From Lentisphaerota bacterium (GTDB taxonomy: Bacteria > Verrucomicrobiota > Kiritimatiellia > UBA8416 > JAUUYL01): 40,865 nucleotides of DNA. The DNA lies in contig JAUUYL010000015.1 in assembly GCA_030590485.1 (NCBI GenBank), forward strand, positions 1 to 40,865. Reading direction: 5' to 3'. The notes beneath the pieces are model-generated. The model was given only the letters and a program-made list of their open reading frames with translations. It was not told the origin of the DNA and made no database searches. This document shows positions 33,458 to 40,865 of this stretch, piece after piece. Each line of letters begins with the position of its first letter. Position 1 is the first letter of the stretch. Both the position numbers and the translations under genes were made by a program.

Positions 33458-34705
33458 ATGATTACACAGGAAGTGGCGTGGAATATCATCACAAGGACAA
33501 TCACGCCTCTTCCTGTCTCCCCCCATCCGCTGAACAGATGCCTGCACCACATTCTAGCTGAAGCAGTAAAAGCCGATCGCGACGTGCCTGCTGCAGATCG
33601 ATCTGCTATGGACGGATTCGCAGTACGAGGCGACGACATCACTAAGCCTGCAACCGAATTAAAGATAGTTGGAGAAGTCCCCGCCGGCTCGGATGCCGCC
33701 CCATCCGTCGGTCCAGGCGAATGCGTGTTGATATATACCGGCGCCAACCTCCCTCCGGACACAGATACCATAGTACGCGTCGAAAACACTACACCCGCAG
33801 AAGACGCATCTATCACAGTCATAGAACCAATTAAAAAGGGTGCTGACAGATTTAGAAAAGGCGAGAATGCCTCCAAAGGCGACACGCTTATTCCCGCCGG
33901 CACACAACTCACACCCGCACACATCGGCATATGCGCCCAAACAGGATGCGCTAAACCGGTCGTCCACAAACACCCAGCCATCTCCATACTCGTCACCGGC
34001 GAAGAACTCAAAACTGCAGGCGAGAAAGTAGAACTACACCAAATACGCGACTCCAATGGGCCGACACTGCAGGCAATGCTAAAAGCCAATCATTTCAAAG
34101 CCAACAGTAGCACAATAGTCAACGATGACCTCAAAACCACAAGCACTGCCATATCAGCACTACTGGACACAAGCGACTTCATCATCATCACCGGCGGCGT
34201 CTCCGTCGGCACCTATGACTATGTGCCCGACGCAATAAAGAAAGCAGGAGGAACCGTCAAGTTTCATGGAGTCGCCATGCAGCCCGGAAAACCTCAACTC
34301 TTCGCAGAATTTCCAGGAAATAAGTTCGTATTTGGACTGCCAGGAAACCCACTAAGCGTCATGACAGGATTTCACGAGTTCATTCTTCCAGCCTTGAAAA
34401 TTCTCTCCGGCATGCCTGTCGACAAATGCCACGAATCCCTCGAACTCCCCTTGAAAAACGAAGCCAACAGCAAAGGGCGACGCAAGTATTACGCGCTCGG
34501 CCGACTCATCCAAGGCACCGATGGCTACCTGATCGAACCAATAAAAAGAAAAGGCTCAGCAGACCTCATCACGGCCGGCAAGGCTGACGGCGTTTTCGCC
34601 ATCCCACTCGGAACAAAACACCTCGACCCAGGTAGCATCGTAAAATTCACACCATGGGTAACGGAACGCCGCACCCACGTGAATCAACCTTCGCCCACCC
34701 TGTGA
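33458..34705 (+). CDS. moeA: Molybdopterin molybdenumtransferase
   Basis: This 415-residue enzyme inserts molybdate or tungstate into adenylylated molybdopterin. Motifs: VPAADRSAMDGFAVRGDDI with the conserved Asp, GPGECVLIYTGANLPPDTDT, then ITGGVSVGTYDYVPDAIKKA and FGLPGNPLSVMTGFHEFILP. The order of domains I to IV is complete. MoeA next to fdhD (36749) implies a molybdenum or tungsten formate dehydrogenase or similar enzyme elsewhere. The upstream neighbour is an anion-type porin 21 bp away. Confidence 0.93.
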   Translation: MITQEVAWNIITRTITPLPVSPHPLNRCLHHILAEAVKADRDVPAADRSAMDGFAVRGDDITKPATELKIVGEVPAGSDAAPSVGPGECVLIYTGANLPPDTDTIVRVENTTPAEDASITVIEPIKKGADRFRKGENASKGDTLIPAGTQLTPAHIGICAQTGCAKPVVHKHPAISILVTGEELKTAGEKVELHQIRDSNGPTLQAMLKANHFKANSSTIVNDDLKTTSTAISALLDTSDFIIITGGVSVGTYDYVPDAIKKAGGTVKFHGVAMQPGKPQLFAEFPGNKFVFGLPGNPLSVMTGFHEFILPALKILSGMPVDKCHESLELPLKNEANSKGRRKYYALGRLIQGTDGYLIEPIKRKGSADLITAGKADGVFAIPLGTKHLDPGSIVKFTPWVTERRTHVNQPSPTL

Positions 34706-34991
34706 ATACAAAGGAAGACCAGTAACGACGAATGATATTTCTTCGCACTAATTTTCCAACTATCGATCCAGCGCTATAAGCAACACTAGTTGAAAGAAGT
34801 CAGAGGCCGGAAAGAAAAACAGCAATTGATGCGTTTAAAGAAAATAAAAAGAAGGGTTTTAGGTTGTTCTACTTCGTGCATCAAAAACCCCCCGTTGAAT
34901 GAACAAATAGAAAAATTCCGCAAACATCCATGACGCATAATGTCTAGGCCATGGATATCCACAGAAATATGTGCTTTATTATTCTACTGAC
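34706..34991. other. Intergenic gap between moeA and a convergent porin
   Basis: No gene is seen in 286 bp. GGGTTTT (34855-34861) and AAAACCC (34885-34891) could pair over a loop of about 23 bases. It is not a convincing terminator because no T tract follows. Confidence 0.3.
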
Positions 34992-36254
34992 TTAGAAGAA
35001 CGAGTATTTCACGCCGCCCATGACGAAATTACGATCCTTTTCGGTATCGTTTTTGTATTTCTGGCCAAGGAATCCCAATGAAGCTGAATAAGCTTTTGTG
35101 ACCTTGTAGCTCGCAATCACATCCAGCTCCTGCGAAGACTGCTCATGACCTTTCTTGCCATGGGTATAGTCTGAATCACCGTAAACCATGTCGAGACTGA
35201 ACTTGCCTATATCGAAACCTGCATCCACCCATGCTGTCCGGTCATTGACATCACCGCCCTTACCGCCAGCGTATAAACCTACTTTTCCAACCTTGATCGG
35301 CTCCCAGTGGTAATTTCCAACTGTCTTAGCAGCATTCGCCCCCTGGAACACACCATCCGGACTATCGCTCACACGGTAATAACCAATACCAACGTAGTAG
35401 TTTTTAACTTTTGCCGAGGCATGGATCTTCCAGGTCTGCGCATCTTCATCACCGTCAAATTTGGTGTCTTCAGCGAACTCAGCCCAGCCGCCATCGAGAC
35501 CCAACGTAACATCGTCATTCACAGGCATAGTCGCCTTTGCTAACGAGCCATAAGTCGTAAGATAGTCGGGATGGTGCACCACAAATGGCGTCAACGTCAG
35601 ATGCTTCTCAATAGCATCAATGTCAGCTATACACATATATATTTTGTCAGAAGCAGCATTTGTGCCCCTATCCACTGTGTCGTCAGGATCTCGCGTGAAG
35701 TCTTCTACACCGTCATTGTCCCACGACTGAGAAAGGTCATCCTGCCAGCCTGTGATCAATCCCACATACAGCTTCGTGCGAGGAATATCACCGACGGCCA
35801 ACTGAACACCTTCCTGTATATCGCCGTCCATCAGCGCGATCTTCTTGAATTTCTTGCGACCAACCAACAGCGAACTCTTGGTCTTTGGTATAGCATAGGT
35901 CAAATACAAATACTTCAGCTGAGGGTCTTCGCTCAGCCAATGACCATCATCACTGAATTCATCTTTATATATGTCCTTACCCCACATTTCGTTTACGCCC
36001 AGCAAGCTGCCTCCAAGAGACAAGCCGCCCACCTCCGGAGTCACATGGCCAAGTTCGTAGTAGGCCCAACACAGGTGACCTTCGTCTTCCTCGCCAGCGG
36101 CGGCCCCGTCTTCCCACGTAGAGCGGAAATTGAGACCTATATCAGCCTTGGTCTTCCCCTTCGTAAATAAATCGCCTATCGATTCGACATCGCCGGCTAA
36201 AACTGTCGTACACAACAGCACGGCCATCCACGCTACAAATCCCGCTCGCATCAC
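34992..36254 (-). CDS. Outer-membrane beta-barrel porin, third in cluster
   Basis: This 420-residue protein has a signal peptide (1-20, cut at VLA-GD). It shows repeated beta-strands with alternating aromatic residues (CWAYYELGHV, LKYLYLTYAIP, NYYVGIGYYRV) and ends in YSFF, the C-terminal phenylalanine recognised by the BAM machinery. The first strands (DIGLNFRSTWEDG) resemble OprD/alginate-export-like barrels. VGRKKFKKIALMDGDIQEGV is a loop where the selectivity residues may lie. It is monocistronic and next to a repeat-rich gap. Confidence 0.7.
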   Translation of the reverse strand: MMRAGFVAWMAVLLCTTVLAGDVESIGDLFTKGKTKADIGLNFRSTWEDGAAAGEEDEGHLCWAYYELGHVTPEVGGLSLGGSLLGVNEMWGKDIYKDEFSDDGHWLSEDPQLKYLYLTYAIPKTKSSLLVGRKKFKKIALMDGDIQEGVQLAVGDIPRTKLYVGLITGWQDDLSQSWDNDGVEDFTRDPDDTVDRGTNAASDKIYMCIADIDAIEKHLTLTPFVVHHPDYLTTYGSLAKATMPVNDDVTLGLDGGWAEFAEDTKFDGDEDAQTWKIHASAKVKNYYVGIGYYRVSDSPDGVFQGANAAKTVGNYHWEPIKVGKVGLYAGGKGGDVNDRTAWVDAGFDIGKFSLDMVYGDSDYTHGKKGHEQSSQELDVIASYKVTKAYSASLGFLGQKYKNDTEKDRNFVMGGVKYSFF

Positions 36255-36261
36255 TTTCCTC

Positions 36262-36474
36262 CTTTTATAAGGTTTCTTAACTCACTTAATTAACTCACTA
36301 GCGTCCCATAGGGACGCAAAGGCTATAGCAGTTTAGGGCTATAGGCTATTAGGCCAACGCACTGTAATCTACACTCAGAATTATCAAACGTATATTATGG
36401 TAAAGGGTTATAAAGATGTCTTTTTCCTAACAGTCTACAGTCTATTGACCTACAGTCTGCATCCTATGGGATGC
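36262..36474. repeat. Repeat-rich intergenic region
   Basis: TTAACTCACT occurs twice, 14 bp apart, near 36274-36300. A perfect hairpin GCGTCCC-ATA-GGGACGC fills 36301-36317. GGCTATAG and close copies occur three times in 36318-36350. CAGTCTA occurs twice at 36431-36444, with a third near-copy at 36453-36459, then GCATCC-TATG-GGATGC (36459-36474). No gene. Confidence 0.6.
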
Positions 36475-36593
36475 TACTATAATTAACCTAATGAAAGAAT
36501 GCTTTGTTTCAATTCGCCTTAACAGAACTCCTTCCTTTTGCTTCACTAATATTTTCTTAAAACTCAAGCTGCAGCCTACTGAACAACTCATAA

Positions 36594-36719
36594 AGATCGT
36601 CCGCATCAGTGCAGCCAAAACGCGACGGCTCCGGCGAGATGATCAAATGTCCCCACTGAGGAATCCACGGCCACGAGATAGACGCCTTCCACTGCAATAA
36701 CTGCGGAAGCAAATTGTAA
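36594..36719 (+). pseudogene. Zinc-ribbon C-terminal fragment with in-frame UGA at a cysteine position
   Basis: In one frame the sequence reads EMIKCPH, then TGA (36657-36659), then GIHGHEIDAFHCNNCGSKL and a TAA at 36717. The usual zinc-ribbon pattern is CxxC followed by about 11-15 residues and CxxC, so the UGA stands exactly where the second cysteine belongs. I cannot name the protein. Upstream the frame is blocked by TAA at 36591 and has no strong start (GTG 36609 lacks a ribosome site). Either a decayed gene end with TGC to TGA, or a selenocysteine codon. The first is more likely. Confidence 0.45.
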
Positions 36720-36748
36720 CTGGTTACATTCTCGCAGCAGGGAAATCC

Positions 36749-37543
36749 TTACATCATCACTCGTTCAGGATGCGTATAGATCGTAAAGTTGCTGCCGCGC
36801 GCAAAACCAACGACAGTAACATTCATGTCCCGCGATCTAAGAATCGCCTGATGCGTCGGAGCGCTTCGAGCAATAATTATCTCTATACCCGCACGCTTAG
36901 CCTTTTGAAGAATCTCCGAGGATATTCGACCTGAACACACAAGTGCCATCGTCGAGAAATCTCCCCCCTCAAGCAATCGCATTCCAATAACCTTATCAAC
37001 CGCATTGTGACGCCCTATATCATCAGCCAGAATCTCCGGAATCGCCCCATTATGACTGAGCCCCGCCGTATGAAGTCCGCCTGTCTCCCGAGCGAGCGGG
37101 CTGCAACACTGAAGCCATTCAGCAATTTTACCTATCTCTTCCGCCGATACAGAGAGATTGCTCTCCAGCGGATGCCTATACACCACTTCCGCCACATTGG
37201 CGAACGTCACACCCTTCCCGCAACCTGAAGTGAAGTGACGTTTATTAAGGATTGAAAAGTCCGGGGCTTCCGGGGTTTCCAGATGAGCAGTCCACCGTCC
37301 TTGATCAATAATACAAGAGCTTACCTCGTCCTCATTCCTCAGCAGACAGGACGCAAAGAGAAACCCATATGAGAACACCTTAAGATCACTTGGCGAACAT
37401 TGTATCGTGACAATCTCATGATCATTGAGATAAATAGTGAACGGTATTTCCGTCGCCACAGGCTGCTGACGAACAATCACTTCGCCATTTTGAAGGCGAG
37501 TTACTTCCATATCAACCGATGCACCCAATTCTTCACTAGTCAT
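36749..37543 (-). CDS. fdhD: Formate dehydrogenase sulfurtransferase FdhD
   Basis: This 264-residue protein moves sulfur from a cysteine desulfurase to the molybdenum cofactor of formate dehydrogenase. RQQPVATEIPFTIYLNDHEI matches the family N-terminus, and SGCGKGVTFANVAEVVYRHP carries the reactive Cys108, followed by ETGGLHTAGLS, then DDIGRHNAVDKVIG and SGRISSEILQKAKRAGIEI. The E. coli protein has two cysteines (CxxC) here; this one keeps one, as in many homologues. It is divergent from the oxidase gene. No formate dehydrogenase is in view. Confidence 0.92.
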   Translation of the reverse strand: MTSEELGASVDMEVTRLQNGEVIVRQQPVATEIPFTIYLNDHEIVTIQCSPSDLKVFSYGFLFASCLLRNEDEVSSCIIDQGRWTAHLETPEAPDFSILNKRHFTSGCGKGVTFANVAEVVYRHPLESNLSVSAEEIGKIAEWLQCCSPLARETGGLHTAGLSHNGAIPEILADDIGRHNAVDKVIGMRLLEGGDFSTMALVCSGRISSEILQKAKRAGIEIIIARSAPTHQAILRSRDMNVTVVGFARGSNFTIYTHPERVMM

Positions 37544-37711
37544 GCCACATACTCAATCAAATCAATCGCCGGGTCAAGTGCGAACGAATGAACCGACAAA
37601 TCACAGCTCTCTGCAGCCCTATAAAGAAACAAAAAAATCCCTTGCAAATCCAACGTTCTCAGATAAAGTATTTCTTAATTGGTAACTTCACACAACTACA
37701 CGAGAGAAAAC

Positions 37712-38392
37712 ATGACTATAGATCTTAAAAAAGAACAACAAGCATCTAACGAACGGCCGCGATGCAAATATTCACTGGCAGCAAAATTCTTTTTCTTTTC
37801 GATGGATATGATCACAGGGGAAAAGACCACATTTGCTAAAGCCAAGCTGATAGAGATGCTTGCAAGCATCCCGTACCGCACCTGGGAAATCCGCCAGTAC
37901 GCACGCCTGACACGCGGCTACAAAAACACGGAACTGATAAACCAAGCCGGCAGCATATTGGAATGGGGCCGCGAAGCACAGGATAACGAATACTGGCATC
38001 TGCTGGTCATTAATGAAAAGATGAAGGAAGACAACATAAAGGACCCATGGTACCTCTTCCCGCTTATTCCCTTCTTTATGATCGGAACATATGTCGTCAT
38101 GACTCGTATAATGGCACTTGTCAGCATCAAGAGCGCATTCATGTTTAACGCTGAATTCGAAGATCACGCCGAGCACGTATACGCTAAGTTCGTTGCAGAC
38201 AACCCTGACATGGCGGACGAACCCGTAAAGAGCGAGAAGGTCAAAGGGTACGGAGATTTCTCAAACTGGGCAGACGTATTCAGACGCGTCGGACTGGATG
38301 AACGCGACCACATGAACAACAGCTTTGTATTCTGCGGCAAACCGGAATGCGTCGTCAAATATGACGGCATGCCGAAAATTCCCACCGTTTAA
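37712..38392 (+). CDS. Alternative oxidase family (AOX/PTOX-like) diiron quinol oxidase
   Basis: This 226-residue protein has the four-helix diiron core of alternative and plastid terminal oxidases. All six expected ligands appear: E48 (KLIEMLASIPYRTWE), E93 and H96 (DNEYWHLL), E150 (EDHAEHVYAKF) and E197 and H200 (GLDERDHMNN). The long hydrophobic stretch at 113-138 (WYLFPLIPFFMIGTYVVM) is the membrane-associated part. Such enzymes reduce oxygen with quinol without pumping protons. GAGAG before ATG 37712 sets the start; an upstream TTG is possible. It may protect an anaerobe from oxygen, which is inference. Confidence 0.82.
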   Translation: MTIDLKKEQQASNERPRCKYSLAAKFFFFSMDMITGEKTTFAKAKLIEMLASIPYRTWEIRQYARLTRGYKNTELINQAGSILEWGREAQDNEYWHLLVINEKMKEDNIKDPWYLFPLIPFFMIGTYVVMTRIMALVSIKSAFMFNAEFEDHAEHVYAKFVADNPDMADEPVKSEKVKGYGDFSNWADVFRRVGLDERDHMNNSFVFCGKPECVVKYDGMPKIPTV

Positions 38393-38398
38393 ATATGA

Positions 38399-38628
38399 AA
38401 TCCGTCACTACGCGCAGAAATTGAAAAGACAAACAAGACCTCTGCACCCGTCGAACTCGATGGTGCAATGGGAAGAATCTCGCGCCTCGCACGTATACAG
38501 ACAGCACTGCAACGCATACAGCACAGAACACGGTTTTGTGCAGACGTTGCAACAACCCAATTAAACCAGCACACCTGGACGCATTCCCAGATTCCGTGCT
38601 ACGCGTAACCTACGCATCAAATGGGTAG
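38399..38628 (+). pseudogene. DksA/TraR-family remnant, frameshifted
   Basis: In one frame the sequence gives LRAEIEKTNK, APVELDGAMGRISRLARIQT and ALQRIQ, the coiled-coil half of a small DksA-like regulator. In another frame it continues LCRRCNNPIKPAHLDAFPDS up to the TAG at 38626, the zinc-finger half. The middle of the coiled coil is deleted, a frameshift lies near 38525, and no start codon is in the first frame. It begins right behind the oxidase stop codon. An intact DksA would be expected elsewhere in the genome. GTGGACA/GTGAGCA heptamers follow at 38628-38641. Confidence 0.75.
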
Positions 38629-38645
38629 TGGACAGTGAGCAGGAC

Positions 38646-39758
38646 TTAAGCGTTAAACACTGAGTCCCAATTCTTGAATACAGGCTCGAGGTCTTTCGAA
38701 CGCAGCATCGCGCAAAATGTATTCACATCTCTGGTATCTGTGACTTCAAACTGTTTGCCTGACTCTTGACCATCAGAACCGTAGCCCCCCACTGTCGTCT
38801 TACTGGCAACACTCATGCGGTTAATGCCAACACCAGCAAACCCATCACGCAATCTTGCACTCTCACGCGTTGACAGGACCAGAGGAACATCAGGCAGACA
38901 AATACGAAAAGCAAAGATCATGCGGGCAAGAAATTCATCATCTACAGGATATGCCGGTTTGTACTCACCCATCTGTGCGCAAATACGCGGAAAGGAAATC
39001 ATAACACCCGAACGCCAATGCTTTTTCAGCAAATACTGGGCATGCAGAAAAAGACAGACAGCTTCGCGTATCGGATCATCAAGCCCTAACAACACACCCA
39101 AGCCAAGCGAACGCATACCAGCCTCCATCGCACGAGACGGCACATCCAGCCTGTACGCATAATCTTGTTTTTGTCCCCATCTATGAAGTTCTTTATACAA
39201 TTCAGGATTATACGTCTCCTGATAAAGAGTAATGGCCGTGCAACCAGCCTCATGAAGCTCTTTATACTCGTCAACACTCATGGAAAACGCTTCAACAGAA
39301 ACATTATGGATATACCCCGACGCAGTTTTTACACATTCTTTAAGATATTCAAAACCAGCCTCTTCGGTCCTCTCACCCGTAAGCAACAGCACATCATTGA
39401 AGCCCTGCTTCTTAAGAGCCTTCACCTCGGCTTTGAGTTCTACATCACTCAACTTCAGGCGAATCTGTTCGCGATCGGATGCAAACCCACAATATATACA
39501 ACCGCCAGAACAATAGTTGGATACGTACAATGGAACATATAGCGAAATAGTCCGCCCAAAATGACGAAGCGTTATTGCCTGCGCACGCTGAGCCATCTCT
39601 TCTATATGTCCACCAGCTTCTTTGCTTAATAGAACAGCCAGCTCGCGAGGGCCGGGCGAAAGAGAATAGATGGCACTTCTGATGCTGTCGCCATCAACAA
39701 CACTATCGTCAGATAACCAAGGCTCAGGATTCAGCCAATCTGGCAAGACGTCCGCCAT
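38646..39758 (-). CDS. thiH: 2-iminoacetate synthase ThiH (tyrosine lyase)
   Basis: This 370-residue radical SAM enzyme cleaves tyrosine to 2-iminoacetate and p-cresol for the thiazole half of thiamine under anaerobic conditions. The cluster motif is CSGGCIYC (C83, C87, C90). VSVEAFSMSVDEYKELHEAG and TLYQETYNPELYKELH match ThiH, as does LGLGVLLGLDDPIREA. The C-terminal BATS region has MSVASKTTVGGYG. The start overlaps the thiG stop (TGATG), so the two are coupled. ThiH, not the oxygen-dependent ThiO, fits an anaerobic lifestyle. Confidence 0.94.
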   Translation of the reverse strand: MADVLPDWLNPEPWLSDDSVVDGDSIRSAIYSLSPGPRELAVLLSKEAGGHIEEMAQRAQAITLRHFGRTISLYVPLYVSNYCSGGCIYCGFASDREQIRLKLSDVELKAEVKALKKQGFNDVLLLTGERTEEAGFEYLKECVKTASGYIHNVSVEAFSMSVDEYKELHEAGCTAITLYQETYNPELYKELHRWGQKQDYAYRLDVPSRAMEAGMRSLGLGVLLGLDDPIREAVCLFLHAQYLLKKHWRSGVMISFPRICAQMGEYKPAYPVDDEFLARMIFAFRICLPDVPLVLSTRESARLRDGFAGVGINRMSVASKTTVGGYGSDGQESGKQFEVTDTRDVNTFCAMLRSKDLEPVFKNWDSVFNA

Positions 39759-40540
39759 CAGGCATCCTCGCTGAGAAATGACGTCAGCGGACTCGTCGCA
39801 ACGGCAGAACCGTCTGATGACATGATTCCTGCAATCCGCGCCTTGCGCCCAGCCTCAACCGCCATCGAGAATGCCGATGCCATTGCAACAGGATCAGATG
39901 CCGCCGCAATCGCACTGTTAACAAGAACAGCATCACAGCCCATCTCCATCGCCATCGCCGCCTCTGACGGAGAACGTATCCCCGCATCAACTATAACCGG
40001 TATATTACTGTCGCGGATGATAATCGAGATAAGATCTAACGTCTTAAGCCCGTTACCACTGCCTATCGCAGAACCAAGCGGCATGACCGAAACACAGCCG
40101 ACATCTTCCAAACGCTTAGACAACACCGGATCCGCAGGCATATACGGCATAACATCAAAACCTTCCTTGACCAATTCTTTAGCCGCCTCATAAGTCTCTA
40201 TCGGATCAGGCATCAGATGATGCGGGTTAGGGTGTATCTCGACCTTGACCAACTTACTGCCAGTCAGCTCCCGCCCCAGCATAGCCGCCTTAACAGCTTC
40301 GCCAGCATCCCTGGCTCCGGATGTGTTTGGCATGACTGTAACATTATCAAGCTTTGACACTGGCTCGTATAGATCCTGATCCTGATTATCCTGATTAAAT
40401 CTACGAAGCGCCACCGTCACAATCTCCGAGCCGGAAGCCTCGACAGATGCGACCATCGTCTCAACATCAGAGAACTTGCCCGTGCCCAGCAAAAGCCGGG
40501 AAGAAAATTCCATGTCACCTAGTTGTAAGTTATTGTCCAT
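39758..40540 (-). CDS. thiG: Thiazole synthase ThiG
   Basis: This 260-residue (beta/alpha)8 enzyme makes the thiazole phosphate of thiamine from deoxyxylulose phosphate, ThiS thiocarboxylate and 2-iminoacetate. [14 protein letters not shown] is the N-terminal motif. The Schiff-base lysine is K99 ([18 protein letters not shown]). [14 protein letters not shown] and [20 protein letters not shown] hold the phosphate site. I chose the ATG at 40540, which gives the usual length. The frame is open 56 codons further upstream, but those residues match nothing in ThiG. ThiS is not seen. Confidence 0.94.
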   Translation of the reverse strand: MDNNLQLGDMEFSSRLLLGTGKFSDVETMVASVEASGSEIVTVALRRFNQDNQDQDLYEPVSKLDNVTVMPNTSGARDAGEAVKAAMLGRELTGSKLVKVEIHPNPHHLMPDPIETYEAAKELVKEGFDVMPYMPADPVLSKRLEDVGCVSVMPLGSAIGSGNGLKTLDLISIIIRDSNIPVIVDAGIRSPSEAAMAMEMGCDAVLVNSAIAAASDPVAMASAFSMAVEAGRKARIAGIMSSDGSAVATSPLTSFLSEDA

Positions 40541-40738
40541 GACCCCGAAGGTTTTAGACGGGATAGACGAAAGGGTCAAGAGGAAAGGGAGACTGTGGAC
40601 AGCATGGCGCAATCTCAACTCCTCACTGCTTGCCTCGACGAAACGCTGGTCATCCCAAACTCGTTTCGGGGTTCCTGGACGAAGTAGGGTCCACCGCAGG
40701 GTCAACACCTCCAGTCCTATAACAGCCTGATATTAAGG
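40541..40738. other. Leader region upstream of thiG
   Basis: GACCC (40541-40545) and GGGTC (40573-40577) could pair next to the thiG start. Both strands stay open here by chance or as a conserved non-coding segment. No TPP riboswitch boxes are visible on the thiG strand. Confidence 0.3.
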
Positions 40739-40865
40739 GGCTCTTCTGGAGAATCTGTGGGTAAATTGCGGTCTTCTCGAAGCATAATATCGACGCCTGT
40801 CCCTCTGGAGGAAAGCAGGTCGTTTAAGCGTAACCAAGTAAGTGAAGGGCTTAAGTGTGCGATTA
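40739..40865. mobile_element. Possible left end of an ISL3-family insertion sequence, running off the window
   Basis: GGCTCTTCTGGAGAATCTG at 40739-40757 resembles the terminal inverted repeats of ISL3-family elements, which typically begin GGCTCTT. The remaining 108 bp carry no gene, as expected for the region before the transposase. The transposase and right end would lie beyond the window, so this is unverified. Confidence 0.35.

Noticed and set aside
36660-36692. Bacterial SECIS element after the UGA at 36657
   Set aside because: The possible stem is broken by a five-base bulge and has a large loop without the usual apical guanine arrangement, so I do not list it as a feature.
40541-40730. 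TPP riboswitch upstream of thiG
   Set aside because: Neither the CTGAGA box nor the ACCTGATC-type box is found on the thiG strand in the available leader.
40476-40730. 84-codon frame on the + strand over the thiG start and leader
   Set aside because: It overlaps the thiG coding start on the other strand and shows no recognisable domain; probably chance.
1-40865. CRISPR array
   Set aside because: The repeats seen are 7-bp tandem tracts or single hairpins; no set of 25-40 bp direct repeats with regular spacers is present.

Overview
The window looks like chromosomal DNA from an anaerobic or microaerobic Gram-negative bacterium. The best guess is a member of the PVC group (Kiritimatiellota/Lentisphaerota-like). 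The hints are one intact sulfatase plus two decayed ones, three outer-membrane barrel proteins, an operon joining PTS EIIA proteins to a cation/proton antiporter, and FdhD, MoeA and ThiH. No rRNA or other phylogenetic marker was compared, so the placement is tentative.

Bases 1-5206 form an accessory block. It reads as an integron-type gene-cassette array with no complete integron integrase in view (a CALIN-like array): higBA, a small membrane protein, mazEF, phd/vapC and a retropepsin-like protease, nearly all on the + strand and each followed by an imperfect palindrome. For three cassettes the left boundary core is the reverse complement of the same cassette's right-hand core (9/9, 8/8 and 8/9 bases), as cassette recombination predicts. 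A fused remnant of an IS91-type integrase/transposase interrupts the array, and a broken alpha/beta-hydrolase ends it.

Bases 5196-10869 hold wbpB/wbpD-like nucleotide-sugar genes, mtnA, a VTT-domain membrane protein and an ABC-F ATPase. Bases 10870-14345 form a second accessory block. Two AbiE-type toxin-antitoxin modules point away from each other around a tRNA with anticodon CAT. Each has a perfect inverted-repeat operator over its promoter, and a cluster of short-loop hairpins lies between them.

Bases 14430-19302 carry a sulfatase-MFS-ABC exporter run and a sulfatase remnant. Bases 19510-24291 hold cvfB, a VF530-type gene, the operon HTH-EIIA / EIIA-PII-like / CPA2 antiporter, a second sulfatase remnant and infA. 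Bases 24329-30417 are a compact housekeeping operon on the minus strand: trpS-scpA-scpB-chorismate mutase-hisC-aroA-cmk. It joins aromatic amino-acid synthesis to chromosome condensation.

Bases 30565-38628 hold a lipoprotein, three porin-like barrels, moeA directly behind an OprP-like porin, fdhD, a diiron quinol oxidase of the AOX/PTOX family with all six ligands, and two broken genes. One of these has an in-frame UGA where a zinc-ribbon cysteine is expected. ThiG and ThiH close the window, beside what may be the end of an ISL3-type insertion sequence.

Three themes recur. Several genes seem to lack a Shine-Dalgarno site and start 6-9 nt after a -10 box (leaderless mRNAs). Many gene junctions carry degenerate 7-bp repeats or hairpins with 3-nt loops. 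Several pseudogenes keep both ends but have lost their middle.
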